Positions 25,420 to 32,759 of a DNA stretch of 64,000 bases are shown here, in pieces. How positions within the stretch are numbered: the stretch's first letter is position 1; the number at the start of each line of letters is the position of its first letter. The stretch is from G965213525 sp965213525 (GTDB lineage Bacteria > Actinomycetota > Acidimicrobiia > Acidimicrobiales > Poriferisodalaceae). The DNA is taken from positions 1,054,001 through 1,118,000 of the forward strand of contig OZ243889.1 of NCBI GenBank assembly GCA_965213525.1, given 5' to 3'. Position numbers and translations under genes: made by a program. The notes beneath the pieces are model-generated. The model was given only the letters and a program-made list of their open reading frames with translations, ran no database searches and was not told the DNA's origin.

Positions 25420-26322
25420 ATGCCCCTGTCGGCATCCTTCCCCGAGCTGAGGGCCCTCGATCTGTTCGTCACCGTCGTCGAGGTCGGCAGCGTCACGCGC
25501 GCCGCCCGGGTGCACGGCATCACCCAGCCCTCGGCGTCGAGCCGCATGACCTCCCTCGAACGACAGCTCGGTGTGGTCTTGCTCGAGCGCGGCCCGACGG
25601 GGACGACCCCGACCCCCGCCGGCGCGCTCGTCGCCGGCTGGGCCGCCGCGGTGCTCGCCGCGGCCCACGACCTCGACGTCGGCGTGGCTGCGGTGCGCGC
25701 TCACACCGAGGACCGGGTCCGCCTGGCTGCCAGCTTCACGATCGCCGAGCACCTCCTGCCGGCGTGGCTCGGTCGCTTCCACCGGCTCCATCCCGAGGTC
25801 GCCGTCGAGCTCGAGGTCACCAACTCCGCCGTGGTGCTGGCACACCTGAGAGCGGGGACCGCCGATCTCGGCTTCATCGAGTCCCTCGACCGGGCCGATG
25901 ATCTCGCATCGGTCGTTGTCGGCACCGATCGCCTGGTGGTGGTCGTGGCACCCCAGCACCCGTGGGCCCGACGACGCAGACCACTGGGGGTCGAGGCGCT
26001 CAGCTCCACCCCGCTCACCATGCGCGAGGCGGGATCAGGCACGCGCAGCGTGCTGGCCGCCGCGCTGGCCGACCTCGGGGCCCGAGCGCCGATCGCCGCC
26101 ATCGAGCTCGGCTCGACCAACGCCGTCAAGGGTGCCGTGGTCGCCGGGGGGGCCCCGGCGGTCGTGAGCGAGCTGGCCGTGCGGCCCGACGTGGCCACGG
26201 GTCGCCTCGTCGTGGTCGAGGTGGAGGGCCTCGATCTGGCACGGGAGCTGCAGATGGTGTGGCCGACCCACCGCACGCTCACCGCCCCGGCCCGCCGGCT
26301 CCGGGACCACCTCATCGGGTGA
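25420..26322 (+). CDS. LysR-family transcriptional regulator
   Basis: A 300-residue LTTR of typical length. The N-terminal winged helix-turn-helix covers about residues 5-65 (LRALDLFVTVVEVGSVTRAA, then GITQPSASSRMTSLERQLGV, then LLERGPTGTTPTPAG). A linker helix follows, then a periplasmic-binding-protein-like effector domain (RLAASFTIAEHLLPAWLGRF, VAVELEVTNSAVVLAHLRAG, TMREAGSGTRSVLAAAL). TPTPAG and SGTR match CysB/CbbR/YeiE-like regulators. It is divergent from the YeiH-like exporter over a T-N11-A palindrome, so it most likely controls that gene and itself. The effector is unknown. Confidence 0.9.
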   Translation: MPLSASFPELRALDLFVTVVEVGSVTRAARVHGITQPSASSRMTSLERQLGVVLLERGPTGTTPTPAGALVAGWAAAVLAAAHDLDVGVAAVRAHTEDRVRLAASFTIAEHLLPAWLGRFHRLHPEVAVELEVTNSAVVLAHLRAGTADLGFIESLDRADDLASVVVGTDRLVVVVAPQHPWARRRRPLGVEALSSTPLTMREAGSGTRSVLAAALADLGARAPIAAIELGSTNAVKGAVVAGGAPAVVSELAVRPDVATGRLVVVEVEGLDLARELQMVWPTHRTLTAPARRLRDHLIG

Positions 26323-26343
26323 GGCCCCCTCGCGCAGCTGGGA

Positions 26344-26361
26344 CCCCGGTGCTCACCGGGG
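26344..26361. terminator. Hairpin between convergent LysR and SnoaL-like genes
   Basis: CCCCGGTG (26344-26351), loop CT, CACCGGGG (26354-26361): a perfect 8-bp stem without a U tract, in the 73-nt gap between convergent stops. A likely bidirectional terminator. Confidence 0.5.
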
Positions 26362-26395
26362 CCGACACCGTCGGGGGCCGCTCACAGGCCCGGCG

Positions 26396-26884
26396 TCAGT
26401 CGCGCACCGGGCCTGAGGGTGGGCCGTCGGCGATGGCGGCGTCGTGGGTCACCTCGGCGAGCAGCGTCCGGTACCGCCACCCCGCCCTGGTGCGGACGTA
26501 GCGCTCCTGGTATCGCCCGATGATCCGGCGCTCCCACGGCCCGGCGTCGCCGGTGAAGGTGGCCCACATCGTGAACCGCCAGGTGCCGGTGGCCTCGTCG
26601 CCGTCCACGTCGATCCGGGGGTTGGTGACCAGGTGCGCCGACCGCACGATGACCCCCGCCGCCCGGATGGCGGCCATGTGCGAGCGGATCGCCGCTCTGC
26701 CCTCACAGGGCGCCCGGCCCGACTGCTGCCAGGTGCCGTCCTCGATGAACAGCGCGGCGACGGCGTCGGGATCGTGGTCATCGTCACAGGCGTCGCAGTA
26801 GGCCGCCTTCAGGCGCCCGATCGCCTCGACGTCCTCGAGGCGCTGCACCCGTGTCGCCAGCTCGCTCGTGTCCTCTCCTGACAT
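26396..26884 (-). CDS. SnoaL-like/NTF2-fold protein
   Basis: A 162-residue single-domain protein of the NTF2/SnoaL type. RLEDVEAIGRLKAAYCDACD forms the first helix pair, DAVAALFIEDGTWQQSGRAP the cone-fold strand and turn, then HLVTNPRIDVDGDEATGTWR and GWRYRTLLAEVTHDAA. The family includes ketosteroid isomerase-like and polyketide-cyclase-like enzymes and many of unknown role. ATG 26884 is preceded by GGAGGGAGG. It is divergent from the haloalkane dehalogenase gene, 89 nt away. Catalytic residues cannot be assigned. Confidence 0.75.
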   Translation of the reverse strand: MSGEDTSELATRVQRLEDVEAIGRLKAAYCDACDDDHDPDAVAALFIEDGTWQQSGRAPCEGRAAIRSHMAAIRAAGVIVRSAHLVTNPRIDVDGDEATGTWRFTMWATFTGDAGPWERRIIGRYQERYVRTRAGWRYRTLLAEVTHDAAIADGPPSGPVRD

Positions 26885-26960
26885 CGACCCTCCCTCCAGA
26901 GGTGCGTGCCGGTCCCCGTCCGGCCCCCGGACGTCTGACCCGGACGATCGGGTGGCGGGT

Positions 26961-26966
26961 TAGGGT
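26961..26966 (+). promoter_or_regulatory. Putative -10 hexamer TAGGGT of the dehalogenase gene (leaderless)
   Basis: TAGGGT ends 7 nt before GTG 26974, and no Shine-Dalgarno is present. It is the same hexamer as at 13641-13636 and 13677-13682. Confidence 0.45.
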
Positions 26967-26973
26967 CGGCGAG

Positions 26974-27849
26974 GTGCAACTCCCCGCCAAGCAGCATGCC
27001 ACCGTCCTCGGCCACCAGATGGCCTACGTCGACGTCGGTGAGGGCGATCCCATCGTGTTGCTGCACGGCAACCCCACGTCGTCGTTCCTGTGGCGCCACG
27101 TCATCGCCGAGCTCGACGGCGTGGGCCGCTGCATCGCTCCTGATCTCATCGGGATGGGCGACAGCGACAAGCTCGCGGGCACCGGTGACGAGCGGTACCG
27201 CTTCGTCGAGCACCGCCGCCACCTCGACGCCCTCCTCGACCACCTCGGCGTCACCGACCGGGTGACCCTGGTCGTGCACGACTGGGGCTCAGCGCTCGGC
27301 TTCGACTGGGCCAACCGCCATCGGGCCGCCGTGCGGGCCATCGCCTACATGGAGGCCATCGTGCGCCCGGTGAGCTGGGACGAGTGGCCCGAGGCGGCCC
27401 GAGGCATCTTCGAGGGCTTGCGCTCAGCGGCCGGTGAGGAGATGGTCCTGGACAAGAACCTGTTCGTCGAGGCGGTGCTGCCCGCATCGATCCTGCGCAC
27501 GCTCGACGACGACGAGATGGCCGAGTACCGCCGGCCGTTCACCGAGCCCGGCGAGGCGCGACGGGCCACGCTGACCTGGCCCCGGGAGATCCCGCTCGGG
27601 GGCGAACCGGCCGACGTCGTCGAGATCGTCGCTGACTACGCCGAGTGGCTGTCGAGGGCCGATGTCGCCAAGCTGCTCGTCAACGCCGACCCCGGTGCCA
27701 TCTTGCGCGGCCCCCAGCTCGAGTTCTGCCGCACCTGGCCGAACCAGCGGGAGCTGACGGTGCCCGGCAACCACTTCCTCCAAGAGGACAGCGGCACCGC
27801 CATCGGACGGGCCATCCGGGAGTGGCTGACCGCCCTCGACGCCGCCTGA
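26974..27849 (+). CDS. Haloalkane dehalogenase (DhaA/LinB-like)
   Basis: A 291-residue alpha/beta-hydrolase with the complete haloalkane dehalogenase pentad by position: IVLLHGNPTSSFLWRHV (Asn33, halide), LVVHDWGSALGFDWA (nucleophile Asp103 and halide-binding Trp104), IAYMEAIVRPVSWDEWP (acid Glu127), and VPGNHFLQEDS (base His267). The spacing is that of the HLD-II group (DhaA, LinB). These enzymes hydrolyse the C-halogen bond of haloalkanes to an alcohol, halide and proton in the cytoplasm. GTG 26974 is 7 nt after TAGGGT, so a leaderless start is probable; the open frame upstream is not conserved. No adjacent haloalcohol or haloacid genes are seen, so the natural substrate is unclear. Confidence 0.9.
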   Translation: MQLPAKQHATVLGHQMAYVDVGEGDPIVLLHGNPTSSFLWRHVIAELDGVGRCIAPDLIGMGDSDKLAGTGDERYRFVEHRRHLDALLDHLGVTDRVTLVVHDWGSALGFDWANRHRAAVRAIAYMEAIVRPVSWDEWPEAARGIFEGLRSAAGEEMVLDKNLFVEAVLPASILRTLDDDEMAEYRRPFTEPGEARRATLTWPREIPLGGEPADVVEIVADYAEWLSRADVAKLLVNADPGAILRGPQLEFCRTWPNQRELTVPGNHFLQEDSGTAIGRAIREWLTALDAA

Positions 27850-27875
27850 GCCCGGCCCGTCCCTGAGCCCTCGCG

Positions 27876-28301
27876 TCAGCGCGACCCGGGCCGGGGTCGC
27901 CGGTCGAGTTGGGACGAGGCCCACGCCGCCAACGGTGCCGAGGCGACCCCGGTGAGCGCCACCCATCCCGACAGCCCGCCGTTGGTGGCCAGCGCCACCC
28001 ACGCCGAGCACCAGATGAGGCCGATCGCGGCCCGGCGGGGAACGATCGGAGCGGCGACCGCAGACGGGCGGACCACCGGGCGAGTCCTGTACGCCCCCGG
28101 TGCGGCCGCAGGACCTGTCACCCCCGGGCGGCGGGCGAGGATCGACATGACGCGCCGGTGAGCCGCCTCGGCCCTCACGTAGGTGTCGTGGTCGCCGCCG
28201 GCGTCGGGGTGCAGACGGGCCCGCAGCTCTCGCCATCGGGCCTCGACCCGCTCGACGGAGTCGCTGCGCGACACACCGAGCACCTCCCAGGGGTCATCCA
28301 C
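27876..28301 (-). CDS. J-domain (DnaJ-like) membrane protein
   Basis: A short protein with an N-terminal J domain: DDPWEVLGVSRSDSVERVEA, then WRELRARLHPDAGGDHDTY, which contains the HPD tripeptide needed to stimulate Hsp70 ATPase. After a Pro/Arg-rich linker, a hydrophobic stretch of ~40 residues (AIGLIWCSAWVALATNGGLS onward) probably forms two membrane helices. A membrane-tethered DnaK co-chaperone is likely. GTG 28301 (141 residues) is chosen because the J domain begins right after it; the frame is open to GTG 28358 (160 residues). It is convergent with the dehalogenase gene. Confidence 0.65.
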   Translation of the reverse strand: MDDPWEVLGVSRSDSVERVEARWRELRARLHPDAGGDHDTYVRAEAAHRRVMSILARRPGVTGPAAAPGAYRTRPVVRPSAVAAPIVPRRAAIGLIWCSAWVALATNGGLSGWVALTGVASAPLAAWASSQLDRRPRPGSR

Positions 28302-28391
28302 CGACGAGACGGTTCCCAGCACCGGACGGTCCCGAACGCACCCCGGCACTCGGGGCACCGACCCCGGCGGAGCGCTCGCCGGGGAGCGTGC

Positions 28392-29291
28392 TCAGCCGAA
28401 GCGGCCGGTGATGTACGCCTGGGTGCGATCGTCGGAGGGGTTGGTGAACACCGTGCCGGTCTTGTCGAACTCCACGAGCTCGCCGGTGCGCATCCCCTCT
28501 TCCACGTTGGTGGTGAAGAACGCGGTGCGATCGCTGACCCGGGCGGCCTGCTGCATGTTGTGGGTGACGATCACGATCGAGTACTCGGACTTGATCTCCT
28601 CGATCAGCTCCTCGATCGCCCCGGTGGCGATCGGGTCGAGCGCCGAGCACGGCTCGTCCATCAACACGATGTCGGGCGAGACGGCGATGGTGCGGGCGAT
28701 GCACAACCGCTGCTGCTGGCCACCCGACAGCCCGTAGGCAGAGTCGCCGAGGCGCGAGCTCACCTCGTCCCACAGCGCCGCCCGCCGCAGCGACGCCTCG
28801 ACGACGTCGGCGAGGTCGGCCTTCTTCCTGGTCCCCAGCAGGCGCGGCCCGTAGGCGACGTTGTCGAAGATCGACTTGGGGAACGGGTTGGGCTTCTGGA
28901 AGACCATGCCGATGCGCCGTCGCACCTCGACGGGGTCGACGCCCTCGGAGTACAGGTCGACGCCGTGGTACATCACCTGGCCTTCGACCCGGGCGATGTC
29001 GATGAGGTCGTTCATGCGGTTGAAGCAGCGGATGACCGTCGACTTGCCACAACCGGACGGTCCGATGAGCGCCGTCACCTCGTTCTTGCGGATCGGCATG
29101 TTCACGCCCGACACCGCCCGGAACGCGCCGTAGTAGACGGCCAACCCGCGGACGTCGAGCGCCAGCGGTCGGTCAGCGGGTGCGTCGTCTGAGGCCGCGT
29201 CGTGACGGTCACGGGTGCCGACGGCGACGCCGGGACGCTCCCGGTCATAGGTCGCCGACGTGGCCCCCCGGACGGTGGTGTGGTCGCTCAT
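28392..29291 (-). CDS. pstB: Phosphate ABC transporter ATP-binding protein
   Basis: A 299-residue PstB. A ~45-residue nonconserved N-terminal extension precedes the ABC core: ALIGPSGCGKSTVIRCFNRM (Walker A), RIGMVFQKPNPFPKSIFDNV (Q-loop and PstB-specific KPNPFPKSI), YGLSGGQQQRLCIARTIAV (signature), SPDIVLMDEPCSALDPIATG (Walker B, D-loop) and VTHNMQQAARVSD (His switch). It powers high-affinity phosphate import with PstSCA. Start ATG 29291 overlaps the pstA stop (ATGA). No phoU follows; the next genes leftward are the J-domain and dehalogenase genes. Confidence 0.95.
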   Translation of the reverse strand: MSDHTTVRGATSATYDRERPGVAVGTRDRHDAASDDAPADRPLALDVRGLAVYYGAFRAVSGVNMPIRKNEVTALIGPSGCGKSTVIRCFNRMNDLIDIARVEGQVMYHGVDLYSEGVDPVEVRRRIGMVFQKPNPFPKSIFDNVAYGPRLLGTRKKADLADVVEASLRRAALWDEVSSRLGDSAYGLSGGQQQRLCIARTIAVSPDIVLMDEPCSALDPIATGAIEELIEEIKSEYSIVIVTHNMQQAARVSDRTAFFTTNVEEGMRTGELVEFDKTGTVFTNPSDDRTQAYITGRFG

Positions 29292-30268
29292 GCTCCCGCT
29301 CGCTTCCTCTCGAATCGGTTGCGCAGCAGGATCGCCGCGGTGTTGGCCAACAGGACCATCGCCAACAGCACGATGATCGCGGCGGCGGTGACGCTGACCC
29401 ATTCGCTGCCGGGCCGGCCCGCCGCCACCGTGATGAAGATCGGCATGGCGGTGAACTGGTCTGACAGCTGGCTGAGATCGAAGAACCCCTGGTCCTGGCC
29501 GAGGCGTCCCTGGATGGCGCCGACGAGGATCAGCGGGGCGGCCTCGCCGAGGGCACGGGCCAGCGACAGCAACGTCCCGGTCAGGATGCCGGGGGCCGCG
29601 TAGGGCAGGACGTGGTGGCGGATGGTCTCCCACTTGGTCGCGCCCACCCCGTAGGCGGCCTCCTTCAGACCCTGGGGCACCGACCGCACCGCCTCGGCCG
29701 AGGTGATGATGACGATCGGCAGCACCAGCACGGCCAACGTCACGCCGGCCGCTGCGGTGGTGGCCCCGGTGCCGCCGGTGTTGACGCCGGGCAGCACCCG
29801 GTCGAACCCGTTGAACAGCTCGACGAACACGGCGAACCCGAGGATGCCGTAGACGACCGAGGGCACGCCGGCCAGGTTGCGGATGTTGACGTCGATGAAG
29901 TTCGTCAGCCGGTTCTTCGGGGCGTACTCCTCGAGGTACAGCGCCGCAGCGATGCCGGCGGGGAAGGCGATGACGGCGGTGAACACCCCGATCCAGAACG
30001 TGCCCCGCAACGCCTTGAACACGCCGGTCTCGTCGGGTCGCGATGCCAGCTGCCCACCGAGGAACGACGTCACGTCCTCGGTCAACCACGCCCAGCCGTC
30101 GTCGAGGATCGTGTAGATGAGCACGGCCAGCACGGCGACGGCGAACGCCAGCGCGGTGACGACGAGGAAGCGGAACGATCGGCCGGGCGCGTCGACACCG
30201 CGTCGGTGCAGATCGACCTCGGGCGACGGCGGGACCTGGGGCGTCGGTGGTGCGTCGATGACCGTCAC
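29288..30268 (-). CDS. pstA: Phosphate ABC transporter permease
   Basis: A 326-residue PstA with a cytosolic N-terminus and six or so helices. FWIGVFTAVIAFPAGIAAAL, YLEEYAPKNRL, IRNLAGVPSVVYGILGFAVF and the permease EAA-type loop LKEAAYGVGATKWETIRHHV are characteristic. It forms the transmembrane pore with PstC. GTG 30268 follows GAGGAG. It is 10 nt from the pstC stop and overlaps pstB by ATGA. Confidence 0.95.
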   Translation of the reverse strand: MTVIDAPPTPQVPPSPEVDLHRRGVDAPGRSFRFLVVTALAFAVAVLAVLIYTILDDGWAWLTEDVTSFLGGQLASRPDETGVFKALRGTFWIGVFTAVIAFPAGIAAALYLEEYAPKNRLTNFIDVNIRNLAGVPSVVYGILGFAVFVELFNGFDRVLPGVNTGGTGATTAAAGVTLAVLVLPIVIITSAEAVRSVPQGLKEAAYGVGATKWETIRHHVLPYAAPGILTGTLLSLARALGEAAPLILVGAIQGRLGQDQGFFDLSQLSDQFTAMPIFITVAAGRPGSEWVSVTAAAIIVLLAMVLLANTAAILLRNRFERKRAGA

Positions 30269-30278
30269 GAACCGCTCC

Positions 30279-31226
30279 TCAGTAGATCTCGCGCACGCGG
30301 CGCACGAACCGGTCGGCTGCGACGTTGAGGCCGAGCGTGATGACGAACAGGAGGAGCCCGACGAAGAACAGGCTCTGGAACGTCAGGCCCACCCCCACCA
30401 CGGCATCGGTGCCCGACGCCTGGGCCGCCATCGCGGCGGTCATCGTCGAGCCCGGCTCGAGCGGGTTGGTGGTGTACGACGTCTGGTTGCCGGCGCCGCC
30501 CGCCGCGATGAACACCACCATCGTCTCGCCGATCGCCCGGCTGATGGTGATGATCGTGGCGGCCACGAGGCCCGAGATGGCCGCCGGCAAGACGACGCGG
30601 GTGACCGTGGTGACCTGCTTGGCGCCGAGGCCGGTGCTGGCCTCGCGCAGCGACCCCGGCACCGAGCGCAGGGCGTCCTCGGACACCGAGGCCATCAGCG
30701 GGATCGTCAGCAGCCCGACGCCCAGCCCCGCCGCGGCGAGGCTGAACAACCCCGCCGAGTCGAAGAAGCGCTGCACGACCTCAGGGGCGATGAACTGCAG
30801 GGCGAAGAACCCGAGGACCACCGACGGGATGCCGGCCAGGATCTCCAGCGTCGGCTTCAGTACCTTGCGCACCTTCGGGGGGGCGTACTCGCTGAGGTAG
30901 ATGGCCGACCCCAGTCCGACGGGGACCGAGACGGCCATGGCGATGCCGGTCACGATCACCGATCCGACGACGAGCGTGCGGATGTCGTACTGGCCGAGGC
31001 GGGGCGCCCACTGATCGGCACCGAAGACCTCGCCCGCCCAGTCCACCTGGGAGATGAACGTCCAGGCCTCGATGACGAGGGAGTAGACGATGCCCCCGCT
31101 GATGGCGATGGAGAACACCGCCGCACCGAAGAGCAGGTACTTGACCGTCGACTCCGTGCGGTGACGCCGGGGGTCGCCGCGGAGCTCGGCGGCGAGGTCC
31201 CGGGTGTCCAAGGTGGGTGTCGTCAC
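30279..31226 (-). CDS. pstC: Phosphate ABC transporter permease
   Basis: A 315-residue PstC. IAMAVSVPVGLGSAIYLSEY, VLKPTLEILAGIPSVVLGFF and the EAA loop LREASTGLGAKQVTTVTRVV are family-specific. LPAAISGLVAATIITISRAI and GETMVVFIAAGG follow, and the C-terminus has further helices. It pairs with PstA in the inner-membrane channel. GTG 31226 is preceded by AGGAA. It lies 122 nt downstream of pstS, in the conserved pstSCAB order. Confidence 0.95.
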   Translation of the reverse strand: MTTPTLDTRDLAAELRGDPRRHRTESTVKYLLFGAAVFSIAISGGIVYSLVIEAWTFISQVDWAGEVFGADQWAPRLGQYDIRTLVVGSVIVTGIAMAVSVPVGLGSAIYLSEYAPPKVRKVLKPTLEILAGIPSVVLGFFALQFIAPEVVQRFFDSAGLFSLAAAGLGVGLLTIPLMASVSEDALRSVPGSLREASTGLGAKQVTTVTRVVLPAAISGLVAATIITISRAIGETMVVFIAAGGAGNQTSYTTNPLEPGSTMTAAMAAQASGTDAVVGVGLTFQSLFFVGLLLFVITLGLNVAADRFVRRVREIY

Positions 31227-31348
31227 GCAGTTCCTGTCGTCGTCGGGCGTCCCGAACCGGCCCGGGCACAGCTCAGCGCGCCCGGGCCGGTGCTGTCACA
31301 TCGAGGTCGACGGCCGTGCACCGGCCGCCGGCCTCGTTCGAGGAGGGC

Positions 31349-32506
31349 TCAGGGCTTGGCCGACTCCCAGGTGGAGCGCACCTCGTCGAGGGTGTCGCTC
31401 GGCAGCGGGATGTAGCCCTGCTCGGGGCCGAAGGCGTTGATGACCGCGTCCTCGTAGGCCTCGTCGCTCAGGTAGTAGTCGACGTAGCCGACCAGCGCCG
31501 GGTTCTCGGCCGCCTTGGCGGTGTTCACGTAGATGTAGAGCGTGCGAGACACCGGGTAGCTGCCGTCGGCGATGCTCTCGAACGTGTCATCGACACATCC
31601 CTCGCCGCCGTCGACGGCCAGGGTCTTGACCACGTCGGCGTTGGCCTCGGCGAAGGCGAAGCCCACCCAGCCGAAGCTGGAGTCCGAGCCGGCGATGCCC
31701 TGGATGATGATGTTGTCGTCGGCTTGCCCGGCGAAGTCGGTGCGGATCGGCTCGTCCTCGAAGCCGCGCTCCTCGGCGAGGTCCTCCAGCACGATCTCGA
31801 TGAAGGAGTCGTAGGTCCCGGATTCGGTGCCGGGAGCCGAGATGTCCAGCGGGGCGTCGGGGAACTCGTCGTTGATCTCGAGGCCCTCGAGCGACTCGGC
31901 GTCAGACCAGTCGTCCACCCCGGCCTGCTCGGCCTCGGCCGACATCAGGCCGTACATGTCCTCGAAGGACACGCACTCGACGGGGTTCGCCGGGTTGGCC
32001 AGGATGGCGATGCCGTCGTAGGCGACCTGCAGCTCGGTGTAGTCGATGCCGTTCTCCTCGCACAGCGCGACCTCCTCCTCTGAGATCGGACGGGAGGCGT
32101 CGGAGATGTCGGTCTCGCCCGAACAGAACAGCTGGAAGCCGTCACCCGTGCCGGGGCCCGACACCGTCACGTCCACGTCGCTGTTGACGTCCTGGAGCAG
32201 CTCGGCGACGCGGGCCGAGACGGGCTCGACGGTCGAGGAGCCCGAGATGTTGACGTTGCCCTCGACACCCATCCAGGTGTCCCCGGCGGCCATCTCGGTC
32301 TCCATCTCGGCTTCTCCCACCTCGGTCTCGTCGACGGCTTCCTCGACCTCGTCGACCTCTTCGTCGACTTCCTCGGCGGCCTCGTCGAGAGGTTCGGTGA
32401 CGGTGTCTTCGATGTCGTCGGCCACATCCTCGTCATCACCGCAGGCGGCGAGCGCCATCAGGGTGGCGAGCAGCACGCCGAGCAGGCGCAAGGTTCTGGT
32501 GTTCAC
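31349..32506 (-). CDS. pstS: Phosphate-binding lipoprotein with an acidic stalk
   Basis: A 385-residue PstS. The signal peptide ends LATLMALAAC, a lipobox with Cys at about residue 22. Next comes an unusually acidic stalk of about 50 residues, rich in Glu/Asp (EEVDEEVDEVEEAVDE). The binding protein proper starts near residue 80: NVNISGSSTVEPVSARVAEL, TVSGPGTGDGFQLFCSGETD, ISDASRPISEEEVALCEENG and SAPGTESGTYDSFIEI contain the phosphate-contact loops (SSTV, SGTYD-type). It captures phosphate outside the membrane and passes it to PstCA. Four 11-nt PHO-box-like units lie upstream at 32640-32597. GTG 32506. Confidence 0.93.
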   Translation of the reverse strand: MNTRTLRLLGVLLATLMALAACGDDEDVADDIEDTVTEPLDEAAEEVDEEVDEVEEAVDETEVGEAEMETEMAAGDTWMGVEGNVNISGSSTVEPVSARVAELLQDVNSDVDVTVSGPGTGDGFQLFCSGETDISDASRPISEEEVALCEENGIDYTELQVAYDGIAILANPANPVECVSFEDMYGLMSAEAEQAGVDDWSDAESLEGLEINDEFPDAPLDISAPGTESGTYDSFIEIVLEDLAEERGFEDEPIRTDFAGQADDNIIIQGIAGSDSSFGWVGFAFAEANADVVKTLAVDGGEGCVDDTFESIADGSYPVSRTLYIYVNTAKAAENPALVGYVDYYLSDEAYEDAVINAFGPEQGYIPLPSDTLDEVRSTWESAKP

Positions 32507-32585
32507 ACTGGGCTCCGTCTCGTGGGGGCCACGCCGCGCCGGTCAGGGAGGCGCCGCGGGAACCGACCGCAGCCGGTCGACGGCG

Positions 32586-32591
32586 AACCTA
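32586..32591 (-). promoter_or_regulatory. Putative -10 hexamer TAGGTT of the pst operon
   Basis: TAGGTT on the minus strand, 5 nt downstream of the last PHO-box-like unit. It would give a leader of about 70 nt to GTG 32506. Confidence 0.45.
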
Positions 32592-32596
32592 GGAGC

Positions 32597-32640
32597 CGGT
32601 GGTGAAGGCGACGGGGTGCCCGAGCGAACGGCGGGTGAAC
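32597..32640 (-). promoter_or_regulatory. PHO-box-like array of 11-nt direct repeats upstream of pstS
   Basis: On the minus strand four in-phase 11-nt units read GTTCACCCGCC (32640-32630), GTTCGCTCGGG (32629-32619), CACCCCGTCGC (32618-32608, degenerate) and CTTCACCACCG (32607-32597). This matches the actinobacterial PhoP PHO box built from GTTCACC-type direct repeat units, and it abuts a TAGGTT -10. Phosphate-starvation control by a PhoR-PhoP-type system is inferred. Confidence 0.7.
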
Positions 32641-32703
32641 GAAAGACGGCAAGACGGCGCCGGCCCGACCGGGGCCGGGCCGACCGGGCTCCTGACGACC
32701 GGG

Positions 32704-32720
32704 GCCCCGGCGGCCGGGGC
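32704..32720. terminator. GC-rich hairpin downstream of the Rieske oxygenase gene
   Basis: GCCCCGG (32704-32710), loop CGG, CCGGGGC (32714-32720). It lies after the minus-strand Rieske gene and before the pst promoter, so it may insulate the two. There is no U tract. Confidence 0.35.
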
Positions 32721-32759
32721 GCAGCATCGCCCGGAGTCGGGGCTCGTGCTCGGGTTCGG

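Noticed and set aside
24304..25959. A 551-codon exporter gene
   Set aside because: The first ~210 codons are antisense to the LysR gene. The transporter begins at ATG 25326 or GTG 25329.
28392..30089. A 565-codon PstB gene
   Set aside because: The upstream part is the shadow of pstA. PstB begins at ATG 29291, overlapping the pstA stop.
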